This document shows, piece by piece, positions 40,833-49,584 of a stretch of 62,504 bases of DNA. This stretch comes from Azospirillum melinis (GTDB lineage: Bacteria; Pseudomonadota; Alphaproteobacteria; Azospirillales; Azospirillaceae). Under the pieces are notes generated by a model. The model made no database searches, was not told the DNA's origin, and saw nothing but the letters and a program-made list of their open reading frames with translations. Location of the stretch: positions 1 to 62,504 of the forward strand of contig NZ_WHOS01000043.1 in the NCBI RefSeq assembly GCF_013340935.1, read 5' to 3'. The position numbers and the translations under genes were made by a program. Each line of letters opens with the position of its first letter. Within the stretch, counting starts at the first letter, position 1.

Positions 40833-41603
40833 TTGGACGCCCTGTCGCTGCTGGATGCCGGACTGAACCAGTGCGCCGTGGTCATCGACCGCGACGGCGG
40901 GCTGTTGCTGGCCCTGCTGACCGCCGGGCTGGTGGGCGGCACCACCCATTGCGCCGGCATGTGCGGCCCCTTCGTGCTGGCCCAGGTGTCGGCGCGGCTG
41001 GAGCGGGTGCCGCTGTCGACAATGTCGGAGTTCCGGCGACTGACCGGGGCGGCGGTGCTGCCCTATCATGCCGGCCGGGCAACGACCTATGCGCTGGTCG
41101 GCGCGCTGTCGGCCTCGGTCGCCGGCCATATCGGGGCACTGCCCGGCCTGCGCTGGCTGTCGGTGGCGTTGCTGGCGCTGGCGGCGCTGTTCTTCCTCGG
41201 CTATGCCGCGCGCGGCGTCCTGTCCTGGCTGCCGAAAACTCCGTCGCTGGGGAACGACCGACTGCAGCGCTGGTGGAGCGAGCGGGTGTCCGGCCTCGCC
41301 CGGCCGCTGTTCGGCAACCCGACGGGCTGGCGCGGCTATGGGCTGGGGGTGGCGCTGGGCTTCATTCCCTGCGGGATGCTCTATGGCGCCATCGCGGTGG
41401 CGGCGGCGAGCGGCAGTGCGCTGACCGGCGCGCTCGGCATGGCAGCCTTCGCGCTCGGCACGGTGCCCAGCCTGCTGGCGGTCGGGCTGGCCGGCCATAT
41501 CGCCGGCCGCACCTGGCGCACCGCGGTCGCCCGCGTCGCCCCGGCGATCATGCTGGTGAACGCCGGGGTGCTGGGTTGGATGGCCTGGAAGCTGGTTGCG
41601 TAA
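40833..41603 (+). CDS. Polytopic membrane protein, DsbD_2/TauE-like (UreH/CcoS-type)
   Basis: This 256-residue protein has about six membrane helices, with the motif HCAGMCGPF in the first helix pair and GFIPCGMLYGAIAVA later, the conserved Cys/Pro pattern of the sulfite exporter TauE/SafE-like DsbD_2 group (often annotated UreH-like). Members act in metal or thiol transport and appear near cbb3 oxidase or copper assembly genes. TTG 40833 is supported by GGAGAGG seven bases upstream. It converges with the NDUFAF5-like gene with a 19-bp gap. No cbb3 gene is adjacent, so the role is uncertain. Confidence 0.82.
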   Translation: MDALSLLDAGLNQCAVVIDRDGGLLLALLTAGLVGGTTHCAGMCGPFVLAQVSARLERVPLSTMSEFRRLTGAAVLPYHAGRATTYALVGALSASVAGHIGALPGLRWLSVALLALAALFFLGYAARGVLSWLPKTPSLGNDRLQRWWSERVSGLARPLFGNPTGWRGYGLGVALGFIPCGMLYGAIAVAAASGSALTGALGMAAFALGTVPSLLAVGLAGHIAGRTWRTAVARVAPAIMLVNAGVLGWMAWKLVA

Positions 41604-41622
41604 ACCAGCCCCTCAGCCTGTT

Positions 41623-42534
41623 TTAGTGGATACCGCCACCCTTCAGCGCGTCGCCCAGCGGAACCTGTCCGCTGCCGGGCTTCAGCGGCTGCTGCTGGCT
41701 CTCGTGCGGCGACCAGCCGGCCAGGTAGAGCACTTCGAAGGTCACCGGGATGCGCCCGTCCGGCTCGGCATAAAGCTCGGCATAGCGCCGGGCCGCGTCG
41801 AACAGCAGGGCACGGGTCGCAGGGACCTTGCGCCGCGCCAGAACGGCATTGGTCTCGCCCATGCCGCGCAGTTCGCGCATCAGGGCGAAGGCGTCGGAAT
41901 AGGTGACGGTGATCACGTCGCTGTCGACCACCGGCAGAGCGAAGCCCGCCCGTTGCAGCAACCCGCCGGCATCCTTGATCTCGGCGAAGGGAGACACGCG
42001 GGGGGAGACGCCGCCCGACACCTCCATCTCCGCCTCGTACAGGCAGCGGCGCAGTTCGGCCAGGGTCTGGCCGCCCAGCATGGAGGCGCAGAAGAAGCCG
42101 TCGGGCTTCAGTGCTTGGCGAATCTGAACCAAGGCGCCCGGCAGGTCGTTGACCCAGTGCAGGCTGAGATTGCTGACGGCCAGATCGAAGCTGCCGGGGG
42201 CGAAGGGCAGAAACTCCTCGTCGGCGGCGACGGTGGCAGCGACGGCGGGGTTGCTGGGATCAAGGGCGGCGCGGGCGAAATCCGGCGACAGGTCGCAGGC
42301 GAACAGCCGTTCGATTCCCTTGCGGCCTTTCAGGATCCGGCCCATCGCCCCGTCATGGCAGCCGACGTCCAGCGCCAGCGGAAAGGGACGGATCACATCT
42401 TCCAGCCGGTCGGCGAGGCGGTCGGCGATCTCCTCGAACAGGAAGGCGTGGTCGGTGAATTCGGCGACGGCGCGGTCGCGGCGGCGGCGGACGAGCGCAC
42501 GGTCGAAGACGGTCATGCTGTCGGGGCTTGTCAT
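41623..42534 (-). CDS. NDUFAF5-like SAM-dependent protein (complex I assembly hydroxylase family)
   Basis: This 303-residue protein starts MTSPDSMTVFDRALVRRRRD and RAVAEFTDHAFLFEEIADRL, the hallmark of NDUFAF5/C20orf7 homologues. The SAM fold shows ALDVGCHDGAMGR (about residues 54-66) and FDLAVSNLSLHWVNDLP. In mitochondria NDUFAF5 hydroxylates an arginine of the NDUFS7 subunit during complex I assembly; the bacterial homologue is expected to modify NuoB or act similarly. The ATG at 42532-42534 begins the protein. It diverges from the FliQ-like gene and is otherwise alone. Confidence 0.87.
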   Translation of the reverse strand: MTSPDSMTVFDRALVRRRRDRAVAEFTDHAFLFEEIADRLADRLEDVIRPFPLALDVGCHDGAMGRILKGRKGIERLFACDLSPDFARAALDPSNPAVAATVAADEEFLPFAPGSFDLAVSNLSLHWVNDLPGALVQIRQALKPDGFFCASMLGGQTLAELRRCLYEAEMEVSGGVSPRVSPFAEIKDAGGLLQRAGFALPVVDSDVITVTYSDAFALMRELRGMGETNAVLARRKVPATRALLFDAARRYAELYAEPDGRIPVTFEVLYLAGWSPHESQQQPLKPGSGQVPLGDALKGGGIH

Positions 42535-42645
42535 GGCCGCACTATACCCCAGCCCGGCGGCGCGACAACCGTGCTACACTCGCAGCCCAGCCACCTTCTC
42601 CACAGCAGCGCTCCCGAATGGGAGGAAAACCGGACAGGCATCGGA

Positions 42646-42912
42646 ATGGGCATCGACGAGGCTATTTCCGTCAGTCATGAAGCGCTGATGGTCATCCTGA
42701 AAATCTCGCTGCCGACGCTGGGCATCACGGCATTGCTGTCGGCCGGACTGATGCTGTTCCAGAGCGCCACCAACATCAACGAGTCGTCGTTGCAGCAGGA
42801 CATGAAGTTCTTCGCGACGCTGCTGATCCTGTTCGCCACCGGCCCGGCGATCTATCTGGCGCTGCGCGACTATACGGCGGTGATCTTCGAGCGCATCGCC
42901 ATGCTGCAGTGA
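42646..42912 (+). CDS. FliQ-like (flagellar/type III export) membrane protein
   Basis: This 88-residue protein has two membrane helices. The first is ALMVILKISLPTLGITALLS; the conserved loop reads LFQSATNINESSLQQDMKFF, and the second is ATLLILFATGPAIYLALRDY. The FQxAT.INExSL motif is the FliQ/EscS hallmark, though FliQ usually has FQAATQINEqTL. FliQ is part of the export gate with FliP and FliR. No fliP, fliR or flhB is next to it, so it is a solitary copy. Thirteen bases separate it from comF. The start ATG 42646 follows only a weak ribosome-binding site. Confidence 0.8.
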   Translation: MGIDEAISVSHEALMVILKISLPTLGITALLSAGLMLFQSATNINESSLQQDMKFFATLLILFATGPAIYLALRDYTAVIFERIAMLQ

Positions 42913-42924
42913 CGGATCGGGCCG

Positions 42925-43692
42925 ATGCAGGCGCCTGTCCCTCTCGCCGGAATTGGCCGCATCGCGACCGGTGCGGCGACCCTGCTGCTGGACGCACTGC
43001 TGCCGCCGCGCTGTCTCAGCTGCGGCGAGGCGGTGGATCGGCAGGGCGGCCTGTGTGCGGCCTGCTGGGTCAAGCTGACCTTCATCGCGCCGCCGCTGTG
43101 CGCCTGCTGCGGCCTTCCCTTCGAGTATGAGGCGCAGGAGGGCGCGCTGTGCGGCGCCTGTCTGGCGGCCCCGCCGCCTTTCGCCCGCGCCCGCGCCGTG
43201 CTGGCCTATGACGACGGCAGCCGGCCGCTGGTCCTCGGCTTCAAGCATGGCGACCGCATCCATGCCGCCAAATCCTACGGCGTCTGGCTGGCGCGGGCCG
43301 GCAAGGAGCTGCTGGCGGATGCCGACCGGCTGCTGCCGGTGCCGTTGCACCGCGGCCGCCTGTTCCGCCGCCGCTACAACCAGGCGGCCCTGCTGGCGCA
43401 GGCGCTGTCGCGGCACAGCGGCGTTCCCGCCACGCCCGACCTGCTGCAACGCCACCGCTCCACCCCGACCCAGGGCGGGCTGGACCGGCAGGGGCGCCAC
43501 CGCAACGTCAAGGGCGCCTTCCGCCTGCGGCAGGGACAATCGGCAAAGGAACAGGTGACGGGACAGCGGCTGGTGCTGATCGACGACGTGATGACCACCG
43601 GGGCGACGCTGGCGGAATGCACGCGGGTGCTGCTGCGCGCCGGGGCGGGGCGGGTCGACGTTCTGACCCTGGCGCGTGTGGTGCAGCGCTGA
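42925..43692 (+). CDS. comF: ComF-family phosphoribosyltransferase-like protein
   Basis: This 255-residue protein has an N-terminal double zinc ribbon (LPPRCLSCGEAV with CAAC, then CACCGLPFEYE with CGAC) and a C-terminal phosphoribosyltransferase fold with the PRPP-binding signature VLIDDVMTTGATLAECTRVL. ComF proteins support DNA uptake in competent bacteria and perhaps nucleotide salvage. No other competence genes are adjacent. It is 13 bp after the FliQ-like gene and 117 bp before grxC. Confidence 0.87.
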   Translation: MQAPVPLAGIGRIATGAATLLLDALLPPRCLSCGEAVDRQGGLCAACWVKLTFIAPPLCACCGLPFEYEAQEGALCGACLAAPPPFARARAVLAYDDGSRPLVLGFKHGDRIHAAKSYGVWLARAGKELLADADRLLPVPLHRGRLFRRRYNQAALLAQALSRHSGVPATPDLLQRHRSTPTQGGLDRQGRHRNVKGAFRLRQGQSAKEQVTGQRLVLIDDVMTTGATLAECTRVLLRAGAGRVDVLTLARVVQR

Positions 43693-43809
43693 CGCTTGAA
43701 AAGGTCCGCGCCCGGCGACGCTGACCGGCGTCGCACGCGGGCTGCAACGTCTGGCGCCCCTCGTGGGTTGACCTTATAGTTTCTCCACGTCCAAAAGGAG
43801 CCCAGTGGC

Positions 43810-44073
43810 ATGGCCGACGTCGTCATCTACACCACGCCCTTCTGTCCCTACTGCATGCGGGCCAAGAGCCTGCTCGACGGCAAGGGCGTGACATACGAGG
43901 AAATCGACCTCTACGCCCAGCCGGGCCGCCGCAGCGAGATGATCGAGCGGTCGGAAGGCCGGACCACCGTCCCGCAGATTTTCATCGATGGGAAGCCGTA
44001 TGGCGGCAGCGACGACATCCACGCGCTGGACCGCGCCGGTAAGCTCGACCCGCTGCTCGGCATCGCCGCGTGA
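43810..44073 (+). CDS. grxC: Glutaredoxin 3-type protein
   Basis: This 87-residue glutaredoxin has the dithiol motif CPYC (Cys12, Cys15), the cis-Pro TVPQIFIDG and the GGSDDIHALD glutathione-binding end, standard for class I glutaredoxins. It reduces disulfides and mixed glutathione disulfides in the cytoplasm. AAAAGGAG lies about 10 bases before ATG 43810. The next gene's GTG overlaps its stop by 4 bp, suggesting translational coupling and a shared glutathione-related role. Confidence 0.95.
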   Translation: MADVVIYTTPFCPYCMRAKSLLDGKGVTYEEIDLYAQPGRRSEMIERSEGRTTVPQIFIDGKPYGGSDDIHALDRAGKLDPLLGIAA

Positions 44074-44924
44074 GCGGGGGCGCCGCCGGCACTGGCGTGC
44101 TGAGGGCCGCCTGCGTCCAGGTGAATGCGGGCACGGAGCTTGAGCCGAACCTGCGGACGGCGGGCGATCTCGTCCGCCGTGCCCGCGATGCCGGGGCGGA
44201 CTTCATCGCTCTGCCGGAGAATGTCGGCTGGATCGTCCAGGGCCGCGACAAGACCATGCAGCGCGTCCGCAGCGAGGCGGAGCATCCCGGCATTCCCTTC
44301 TTCGCCGATCTGGCGCGGGAAACAGGGGCCTGGATCCTGGGCGGCACCCTGCATGTCCTGCTGGAGGACGGACGCGCCGCCAACCGCAGCTATCTGTTCG
44401 ACTCCGGGGGGCGGATCGTCGCCTCCTACGACAAGATCCACATGTTCGACGTCACGCTGAAGGACGGCGAATCCTACCGCGAGTCGGCCACCTTCCGGCC
44501 GGGCGAGCGGGCGGTTGTCGCCTCCAGCCCGTGGGGCGGCATCGGCATGAGCGTCTGCTACGATGTGCGCTTCGCCTATCTCTACCGGGCGCTGGCCAAG
44601 GCGGGGGCGTCGATCCTGACGGTGCCGGCCGCCTTCACCGTGCCGACCGGCCGCGCCCACTGGCACACACTGCTGCGCACCCGCGCCATCGAGACCGGCT
44701 GCTTCGTCATTGCCCCGGCCCAGACCGGCAGCCACGACCAGGGCCGCCAGACCTACGGCCATTCCCTGCTGATCGCGCCGTGGGGCGAGGTGCTGGCCGA
44801 TGCCGGCACCGATGTCGGCTTCATCACCGCCGACCTCGACCTCGACCGCATCGCGGAAGCCCGCGGCATGGTGCCGTCGCTGACCCACGACCGCGCCTTC
44901 GAGGTGGAGCGGATCGGGTTCTGA
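44070..44924 (+). CDS. Nit1-type amidase (deaminated glutathione amidase candidate)
   Basis: This 284-residue carbon-nitrogen hydrolase has the catalytic triad Glu50 (ALPENVGW), Lys122 (SYDKIHMFD) and Cys163 (GMSVCYDVRF). The sequence around TGRAHWHTLLRTRAIETGCF and its length resemble Nit1/YbeM-type enzymes, which hydrolyse deaminated glutathione, a side product of transaminases. GTG 44070 overlaps the grxC stop by 4 bp, so the pair is coupled, consistent with glutathione upkeep. Substrate assignment is by resemblance and context, not experiment. Confidence 0.85.
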   Translation: MSGGAAGTGVLRAACVQVNAGTELEPNLRTAGDLVRRARDAGADFIALPENVGWIVQGRDKTMQRVRSEAEHPGIPFFADLARETGAWILGGTLHVLLEDGRAANRSYLFDSGGRIVASYDKIHMFDVTLKDGESYRESATFRPGERAVVASSPWGGIGMSVCYDVRFAYLYRALAKAGASILTVPAAFTVPTGRAHWHTLLRTRAIETGCFVIAPAQTGSHDQGRQTYGHSLLIAPWGEVLADAGTDVGFITADLDLDRIAEARGMVPSLTHDRAFEVERIGF

Positions 44925-44939
44925 CCCGTCCGCTTCTCC

Positions 44940-45419
44940 TCAACGCCCGTCCTGTGTCAGCCGCAGCCACGCCATCGCTGCGGTCAGTGCGATGCCGAAA
45001 GCGCCGTCGGGTCGCACCGGCAGGTCGAGGTCATGGACCAGACTGTCCAGCCGCAGATCGACCGCCTGCTTCGACAGGCTGCGGATCTTGCGGTCGTAAT
45101 AGAGGCTCGATACCTCCGTCCGCTCTTCCGGCAGCGGGCGGCCGGTCAGGCGTTCCGCCATGGCGACGGAGAAATCCAGGTAATAGCCGACCAGCGGCCG
45201 GCCGCCGATGAAGGCGTGCAGCAGGTCGCCGGCCTCGGCCATTCCGGTGTCGCTGCCGGGATAGAGCAGCAGGGCGCTGCCGGTCAGGATGCGGGGACCG
45301 CGGATGCGGATGGCGGCGAAGGTCAGCGGCCTTGCCGACTCGGGGTCGAAGCTGGTCGCCTCGCAATGGACCGCCACGTGCTCCCGGCGGTCGGCGTCGA
45401 TGTGATCGGAGTGCGCCAT
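44940..45419 (-). CDS. DnaQ-like exonuclease fold protein with degenerate active site
   Basis: This 159-residue protein has the shape of a small DEDD 3'-5' exonuclease, but the first motif (normally FDxETTG) reads VHCEATSFD, losing the first Asp. The middle motif keeps an Asp in LVGYYLDFSVAM. The last His/Asp motif is absent (AFGIALTAAMAWLRL). Nuclease activity is therefore unlikely. It sits 10 bp after a cNMP/CBS/DUF294 gene and downstream of the actP operon, a combination that recurs in bacteria with acetate permease loci. The role may be structural or regulatory. Confidence 0.65.
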   Translation of the reverse strand: MAHSDHIDADRREHVAVHCEATSFDPESARPLTFAAIRIRGPRILTGSALLLYPGSDTGMAEAGDLLHAFIGGRPLVGYYLDFSVAMAERLTGRPLPEERTEVSSLYYDRKIRSLSKQAVDLRLDSLVHDLDLPVRPDGAFGIALTAAMAWLRLTQDGR

Positions 45420-45429
45420 GGTCGCCGCC

Positions 45430-47298
45430 TCAATGGTTCAGGCGGAAATGGTGGGCGATCAGCTCTTTGAAGCTCTTCACCAGGGCCAGACAGTCCTTGA
45501 ACTGGTCGCGGTCGAGCTTGCCCAGCCGGTCCGGGTGGACAAGGTTGTCGATTGCCAGTTCCGCTCCCTCCCCCTCAGGGCCGTCATCGGGAAGATCGAC
45601 GCGCGCCTTCAGACGGATGGTCGACAGGATGGTGAAGGCCTCCACCAGATCGGCGGCCATCTTGCGGTCCAGCGCCCCCAGTTCGGCCAGCACCTGGATG
45701 CGCTCCACCGTGTTGGTTTCCGCCCGGTGCTTTTCCAGCGCCAGCGCGCGCACGCCATGGACGATGGGGAAGATGCCGGCCTTCTTGATGTCCACCGCTT
45801 CCGCCCGGCGCCGCTCGAACAGGGCGGCGAACAGGCCGCTCGGCGTGTCGAAGGACAGGGCCGGGCGGGCGAACTGGGTGAAGAACATCTGGTTGTCCTG
45901 CAGGCGGCTCAGCAGATAGTCCTTCGCCTCGGCCAGCAGCGTGGCGTCGCCGGCCACCGGAGCGGCGTCGTAGAAGATGGCGAGGTTCATCTGCGCCGCC
46001 TCGTCCGGGCGATGGACCCAGTTGAACAGCGCGTCCTTGTAGCCGGCGAGCGGCCGCGTCCAGTCCGGGTTCGACACCATGATGTTGCCGGGACAGGGCG
46101 GATAGCCGAACTCCACCAGATGGCGGGTGAAGTCGGCGGCGAACCTCGGCAGAGCGGGACAGTCGAAGCCGTCGCGCAGGATCAGGCCGTTGTCCTGGTC
46201 GGTCTTCAGCAGCTGTTCGCCGCGCCCCTCGCTGCCCATGACGATCAGGCAACTGTTGGCCAGCAGGTCCGGCGGAGCCAGCAGTTCGAACAGCTTGCGG
46301 AAGATGCGGCGGTTCAGCTCGGTCACCAGATCGGCGATGAAGGAGACCTTGACCCCGGTGGCATGCAGGGTGCGGATCAGCTCGACGATGGACCGGCTGG
46401 CCCGGCGCAGGTCGGCGGGATCGGTGGCATGCTCCACCTGCAACCCGATGACCTGGGAATGGTTGGACAGCACCGCCAGCAGGTCGCTTTGCCCCAACAG
46501 CCCGACGATGGCGCCGTTCTCCGTCACCACCACCCGGCGCACCGCATGCTTGGTCATCAGCACCAGCGCGTTGAACAGCAAATCGTCGCGGTCCAGCGTC
46601 AGCAGCCCGTAGCGGGCGAGCGGCCCGACCGGCTCGCTCACCGGCCGGCTGTCCAGCACCACGAGGTCGCGCAGATCGGTGCCGGTCAGGATGCCGACCG
46701 CTCCATCGACTCCGCGCACCAGCACGCTGCTGGCACGGTTCTGCCGCATCGCCTCGGCCGCATCGCGCAGGCTGGCGGCGGCGTCGACGAACAGCGGCGG
46801 GTGGAGATAGGCCTGCCGGATGCGCGCCATGGTCAGCGCCGCCATCTCGCGGTTGGACCTCAACGCCGCCAGATCGCGCATGCGCTGGGCGAAATCGCCG
46901 ATAATGGCGGCACCGAACTCGGGATTCTCCGCCGCCAGCACCTCCAGAGCGGGGCGCGGGATCAGGTGGCAGGCGCACTCCTCGGCCGCGACGAAACGCC
47001 GGGCGGTACTGCCGCCAGCGCCGGCACCCGCGGCGCCATACAGGGCCTGCAAGCCGAACCGGTCGCCGGGTCCATGGACCGCCGCCACCTCACCGCCGCG
47101 GCGTTCCTGCACGGTGCCGCGCAGCACGACGAACATCGCATCGGTCGGCTCCTCCCGCGACAGCAGGACCGCGTCGCGCGGGTAGAGCGCGATGTCCAGC
47201 GCCCCCGCCAGCGCCGTCCGCTGGCCGTCCGTCAGCAGGTCGAAGGGGGGCCGGCCGAAATCGAAGTCCGGGGAGGCGGTCGGCATCGCGTGCTGCAC
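45430..47298 (-). CDS. cNMP-binding/CBS/DUF294 nucleotidyltransferase-like protein
   Basis: This 622-residue protein has a cyclic-nucleotide-binding-type domain (about 20-135), a CBS pair (about 165-285), a DUF294 nucleotidyltransferase-like domain with VMGSEGRGEQLLKTDQDNGL (about 350-370) and a DUF294 C-terminal domain (about 470-610). The GS..D.D nucleotidyltransferase motif is intact. It may sense nucleotide or second-messenger levels and modify a protein such as the neighbouring acetate permease system. GTG 47298 has GGAG seven bases upstream. It is followed by a DnaQ-like gene, 10 bp apart, on the same strand. Confidence 0.85.
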   Translation of the reverse strand: MQHAMPTASPDFDFGRPPFDLLTDGQRTALAGALDIALYPRDAVLLSREEPTDAMFVVLRGTVQERRGGEVAAVHGPGDRFGLQALYGAAGAGAGGSTARRFVAAEECACHLIPRPALEVLAAENPEFGAAIIGDFAQRMRDLAALRSNREMAALTMARIRQAYLHPPLFVDAAASLRDAAEAMRQNRASSVLVRGVDGAVGILTGTDLRDLVVLDSRPVSEPVGPLARYGLLTLDRDDLLFNALVLMTKHAVRRVVVTENGAIVGLLGQSDLLAVLSNHSQVIGLQVEHATDPADLRRASRSIVELIRTLHATGVKVSFIADLVTELNRRIFRKLFELLAPPDLLANSCLIVMGSEGRGEQLLKTDQDNGLILRDGFDCPALPRFAADFTRHLVEFGYPPCPGNIMVSNPDWTRPLAGYKDALFNWVHRPDEAAQMNLAIFYDAAPVAGDATLLAEAKDYLLSRLQDNQMFFTQFARPALSFDTPSGLFAALFERRRAEAVDIKKAGIFPIVHGVRALALEKHRAETNTVERIQVLAELGALDRKMAADLVEAFTILSTIRLKARVDLPDDGPEGEGAELAIDNLVHPDRLGKLDRDQFKDCLALVKSFKELIAHHFRLNH

Positions 47299-47349
47299 GG
47301 GCAGGCTCCGTCACAGGAAGGGCGGGGCATTGGGAAAGGCCAAGCATAA

Positions 47350-47384
47350 AAAAGCGCCTCCGGACCGGATCCGGAGGCGCTTTT
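47350..47384 (-). terminator. Terminator downstream of actP
   Basis: AAAAGCGCCTCCGGA (47350-47364) pairs perfectly with TCCGGAGGCGCTTTT (47370-47384), a 15-bp stem. On the minus strand it is followed by a T-rich tract (TTTTTTATGCTT), so it ends the DUF485-actP transcript 171 bp past the stop. The DUF294 gene then needs its own promoter or read-through. Confidence 0.88.
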
Positions 47385-47554
47385 CAGGATACACCCGCCG
47401 GGCCCAAGGCCGGAAGCGGGTGCGACATTTGGCGGCGTGGTTCGGTCACCGCACGGGCTTGAGGCTTCCCCGAAGGCGGGAAGGGACGCGGTGCGAGACG
47501 CGATCCCTTCCCTGCTCCTCTTTCTCCGCCCGTTTCGTTCGAACGCTTGGACGC

Positions 47555-49282
47555 TCAGTGGGCCGACGCCCCCTCGGCACCCAGGCCGGTCTGCGACCGG
47601 ACATACTGGTCCTCGAAGTCGCGGCGCTCCTTCTCGGCCTGCGCGCTGTTGTCGGTGATCGAGAAGAACCAGATACCGGCAAAGGCGAGGACGATCGAGA
47701 ACACACCCGGGTTGGCATAACCGATGATGGCGGTCGGGTGACCCAGAACGGCCTTCCACACCGTCGGGCCGAGCGCAATCATGACGCAGGCGGAGATCAG
47801 GCCGATCGCACCGCCCATGACGGCACCACGGGTCGTCATCTTGCCCCAGAACATCGACATCAGCAGGACCGGGAAGTTGGTCGAGGCGGCGATGGCGAAG
47901 GCCAACCCCACCATGAAGGCGACGTTCTGGTTCTCGAAGGCGATGCCCAGCAGGATGGAGACGATGCCGATCACGACAGTGGTGATCTTCGACACGCGGA
48001 TCTCGTCGGCCTCGTTGACGCGGCCACGGGCGAAGACCGAGGCATACAGGTCATGGGAGACCGCGGAGGCGCCGGCCAGCGTCAGACCTGCGACCACCGC
48101 CAGGATGGTGGCGAAGGCAACCGCCGAGATGAAGCCGAAGAACAGGTCGCCGCCGACCGCATGGGCGGTGTGGATGGCCGCCATGTTGGTGCCGCCGATG
48201 ACCGAGGCAACGGCCGCCTTGACGCCTTCCGCCGGAGCGGCGGTCAGGAACGGATAGGCACCGTTGGCGTCCTTGCCCAGGATCAGCACGATGGCGCCGA
48301 AGCCGATGATGAAGGTCAGGATGTAGAAGTAGCCGATGAAGCCGGTGGCGTAGAAGACCGACTTGCGGGCTTCCTTGGCATCGGAGACGGTGAAGAAGCG
48401 CATCAGGATGTGCGGCAGGCCGGCGGTGCCGAACATCAAGGTCAGGCCGAGCGAGATGGTGTCGACCGGATCGGAGACGAAGGCGCCCGGAGACATGATG
48501 GCGACGCCCTTCGGATGCACGTCGACGGCGGCCTTGAACATCGCCTCGGGGCTGAAGCCGAACTTGGCGAGGATCATGAAGGCCATGAAGGACGCACCGG
48601 ACAGCAGCAGCACCGCCTTGATGATCTGCACCCAAGTGGTGGCCAGCATGCCGCCGAAGGTCACGTAACCGATCATCAGCACGCCGACGATGATGACTGC
48701 GACCATGTAGTCCAGGCCGAACAGCAGCTGGATCAGCTTGCCGGCGCCGACCATCTGGGCGATCAGGTAGAAGGTGACCGTCGCCAGCGAGCCGCAGGCC
48801 GACAGCGTGCGGATCGGCGTCTGCTTGAAGCGGTAGGAGGCGACGTCGGCGAAGGTGTACTTGCCGAGGTTGCGCAGCCGCTCCGCGATCAGGAACAGCA
48901 CGAGCGGCCAGCCGACCAGGAAGCCGACCGAGTAGATCAGGCCATCGAAGCCGTTGGCGTACACCAGACCGGCGATGCCGAGGAAGGAGGCCGCCGACAT
49001 GTAATCGCCGGCAATGGCGAGGCCGTTCTGGAAGCCGGTGATGCCGCCGCCGGCGGCGTAGAAGTCCTTGGCCGATTTGGTGCGCCGTGCCGCCCAGTAG
49101 GTGATGCCCAGCGTGAACAGCACGAAGACCAGGAACATCACGATGGCTGAGACGTTCGTCGCCTGCTTCTGCACCGCGCCGTCGACGGCGCCGGCGGCAT
49201 AGACGGAGGCGGGAACCAAAGTGCCAGCTGCGGCGGCCGTCGCGGCGACCGTGCTGGCGATGCGGGTGAAGACGGCGCGCAT
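47555..49282 (-). CDS. actP: Cation/acetate symporter
   Basis: This 575-residue sodium:solute symporter family protein has about 13 membrane helices, an N-terminal extension ending in ASVYAAGAVD (possible signal), and the family core such as DFYAAGGGITGFQNGLAIAG and FADVASYRFKQTPIRTLSAC. It fits ActP, importing acetate and similar short monocarboxylates with Na+. The ATG at 49280-49282 overlaps the stop of the DUF485 gene (TGATG), and GGAGG lies upstream, so the two are coupled. A cNMP/CBS/DUF294 gene follows. Confidence 0.92.
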   Translation of the reverse strand: MRAVFTRIASTVAATAAAAGTLVPASVYAAGAVDGAVQKQATNVSAIVMFLVFVLFTLGITYWAARRTKSAKDFYAAGGGITGFQNGLAIAGDYMSAASFLGIAGLVYANGFDGLIYSVGFLVGWPLVLFLIAERLRNLGKYTFADVASYRFKQTPIRTLSACGSLATVTFYLIAQMVGAGKLIQLLFGLDYMVAVIIVGVLMIGYVTFGGMLATTWVQIIKAVLLLSGASFMAFMILAKFGFSPEAMFKAAVDVHPKGVAIMSPGAFVSDPVDTISLGLTLMFGTAGLPHILMRFFTVSDAKEARKSVFYATGFIGYFYILTFIIGFGAIVLILGKDANGAYPFLTAAPAEGVKAAVASVIGGTNMAAIHTAHAVGGDLFFGFISAVAFATILAVVAGLTLAGASAVSHDLYASVFARGRVNEADEIRVSKITTVVIGIVSILLGIAFENQNVAFMVGLAFAIAASTNFPVLLMSMFWGKMTTRGAVMGGAIGLISACVMIALGPTVWKAVLGHPTAIIGYANPGVFSIVLAFAGIWFFSITDNSAQAEKERRDFEDQYVRSQTGLGAEGASAH

Positions 49283-49584
49283 CACTTGGTTTCCTCCAGG
49301 ATCTGGCGGTTCAGCTCATCGAATTCGCCGTTCGCCCGTCGCACATAGATGCCGGTCAGGATGAAGGCGGACAGAATGGTGAAGATGCCGATGGGCATGC
49401 CCCAGGTGGTGACGCCCGAACCGATGGGGGTGCCCAGGAACTCTTTCCCGAACGCCACCAGCAGGATGAAGCCGAAATAGATAACCAGCATCGCAATCGA
49501 CAAAGTCCAGGCGAAGGCGGACCGCTTCGCCACCAGTTCCTGGAACTTTGGATTGTTCACAATCCGTTGTGCGCTTTGACTCAT
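49282..49584 (-). CDS. DUF485 (YjcH-like) membrane protein, partner of actP
   Basis: This 100-residue protein has two membrane helices (AFAWTLSIAMLVIYFGFILL and the MPIGIFTILSAFILTGIYVR region). It matches the DUF485/YjcH family, usually located directly before actP and thought to assist it. The N-terminal NPKFQELVAKRSAFAW is typical. ATG 49582-49584 has AGGGG upstream. Its stop overlaps the actP start. Confidence 0.9.
   Translation of the reverse strand: MSQSAQRIVNNPKFQELVAKRSAFAWTLSIAMLVIYFGFILLVAFGKEFLGTPIGSGVTTWGMPIGIFTILSAFILTGIYVRRANGEFDELNRQILEETK

Noticed and set aside
45418..47349. A 643-codon plus-strand frame antisense to the DUF294 gene
   Set aside because: Antisense shadow; the minus strand carries the cNMP, CBS and DUF294 motifs.
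47192..49150. A 652-codon plus-strand frame antisense to actP
   Set aside because: Acidic/Gln-rich shadow of a membrane transporter gene; no domain and no start signals.
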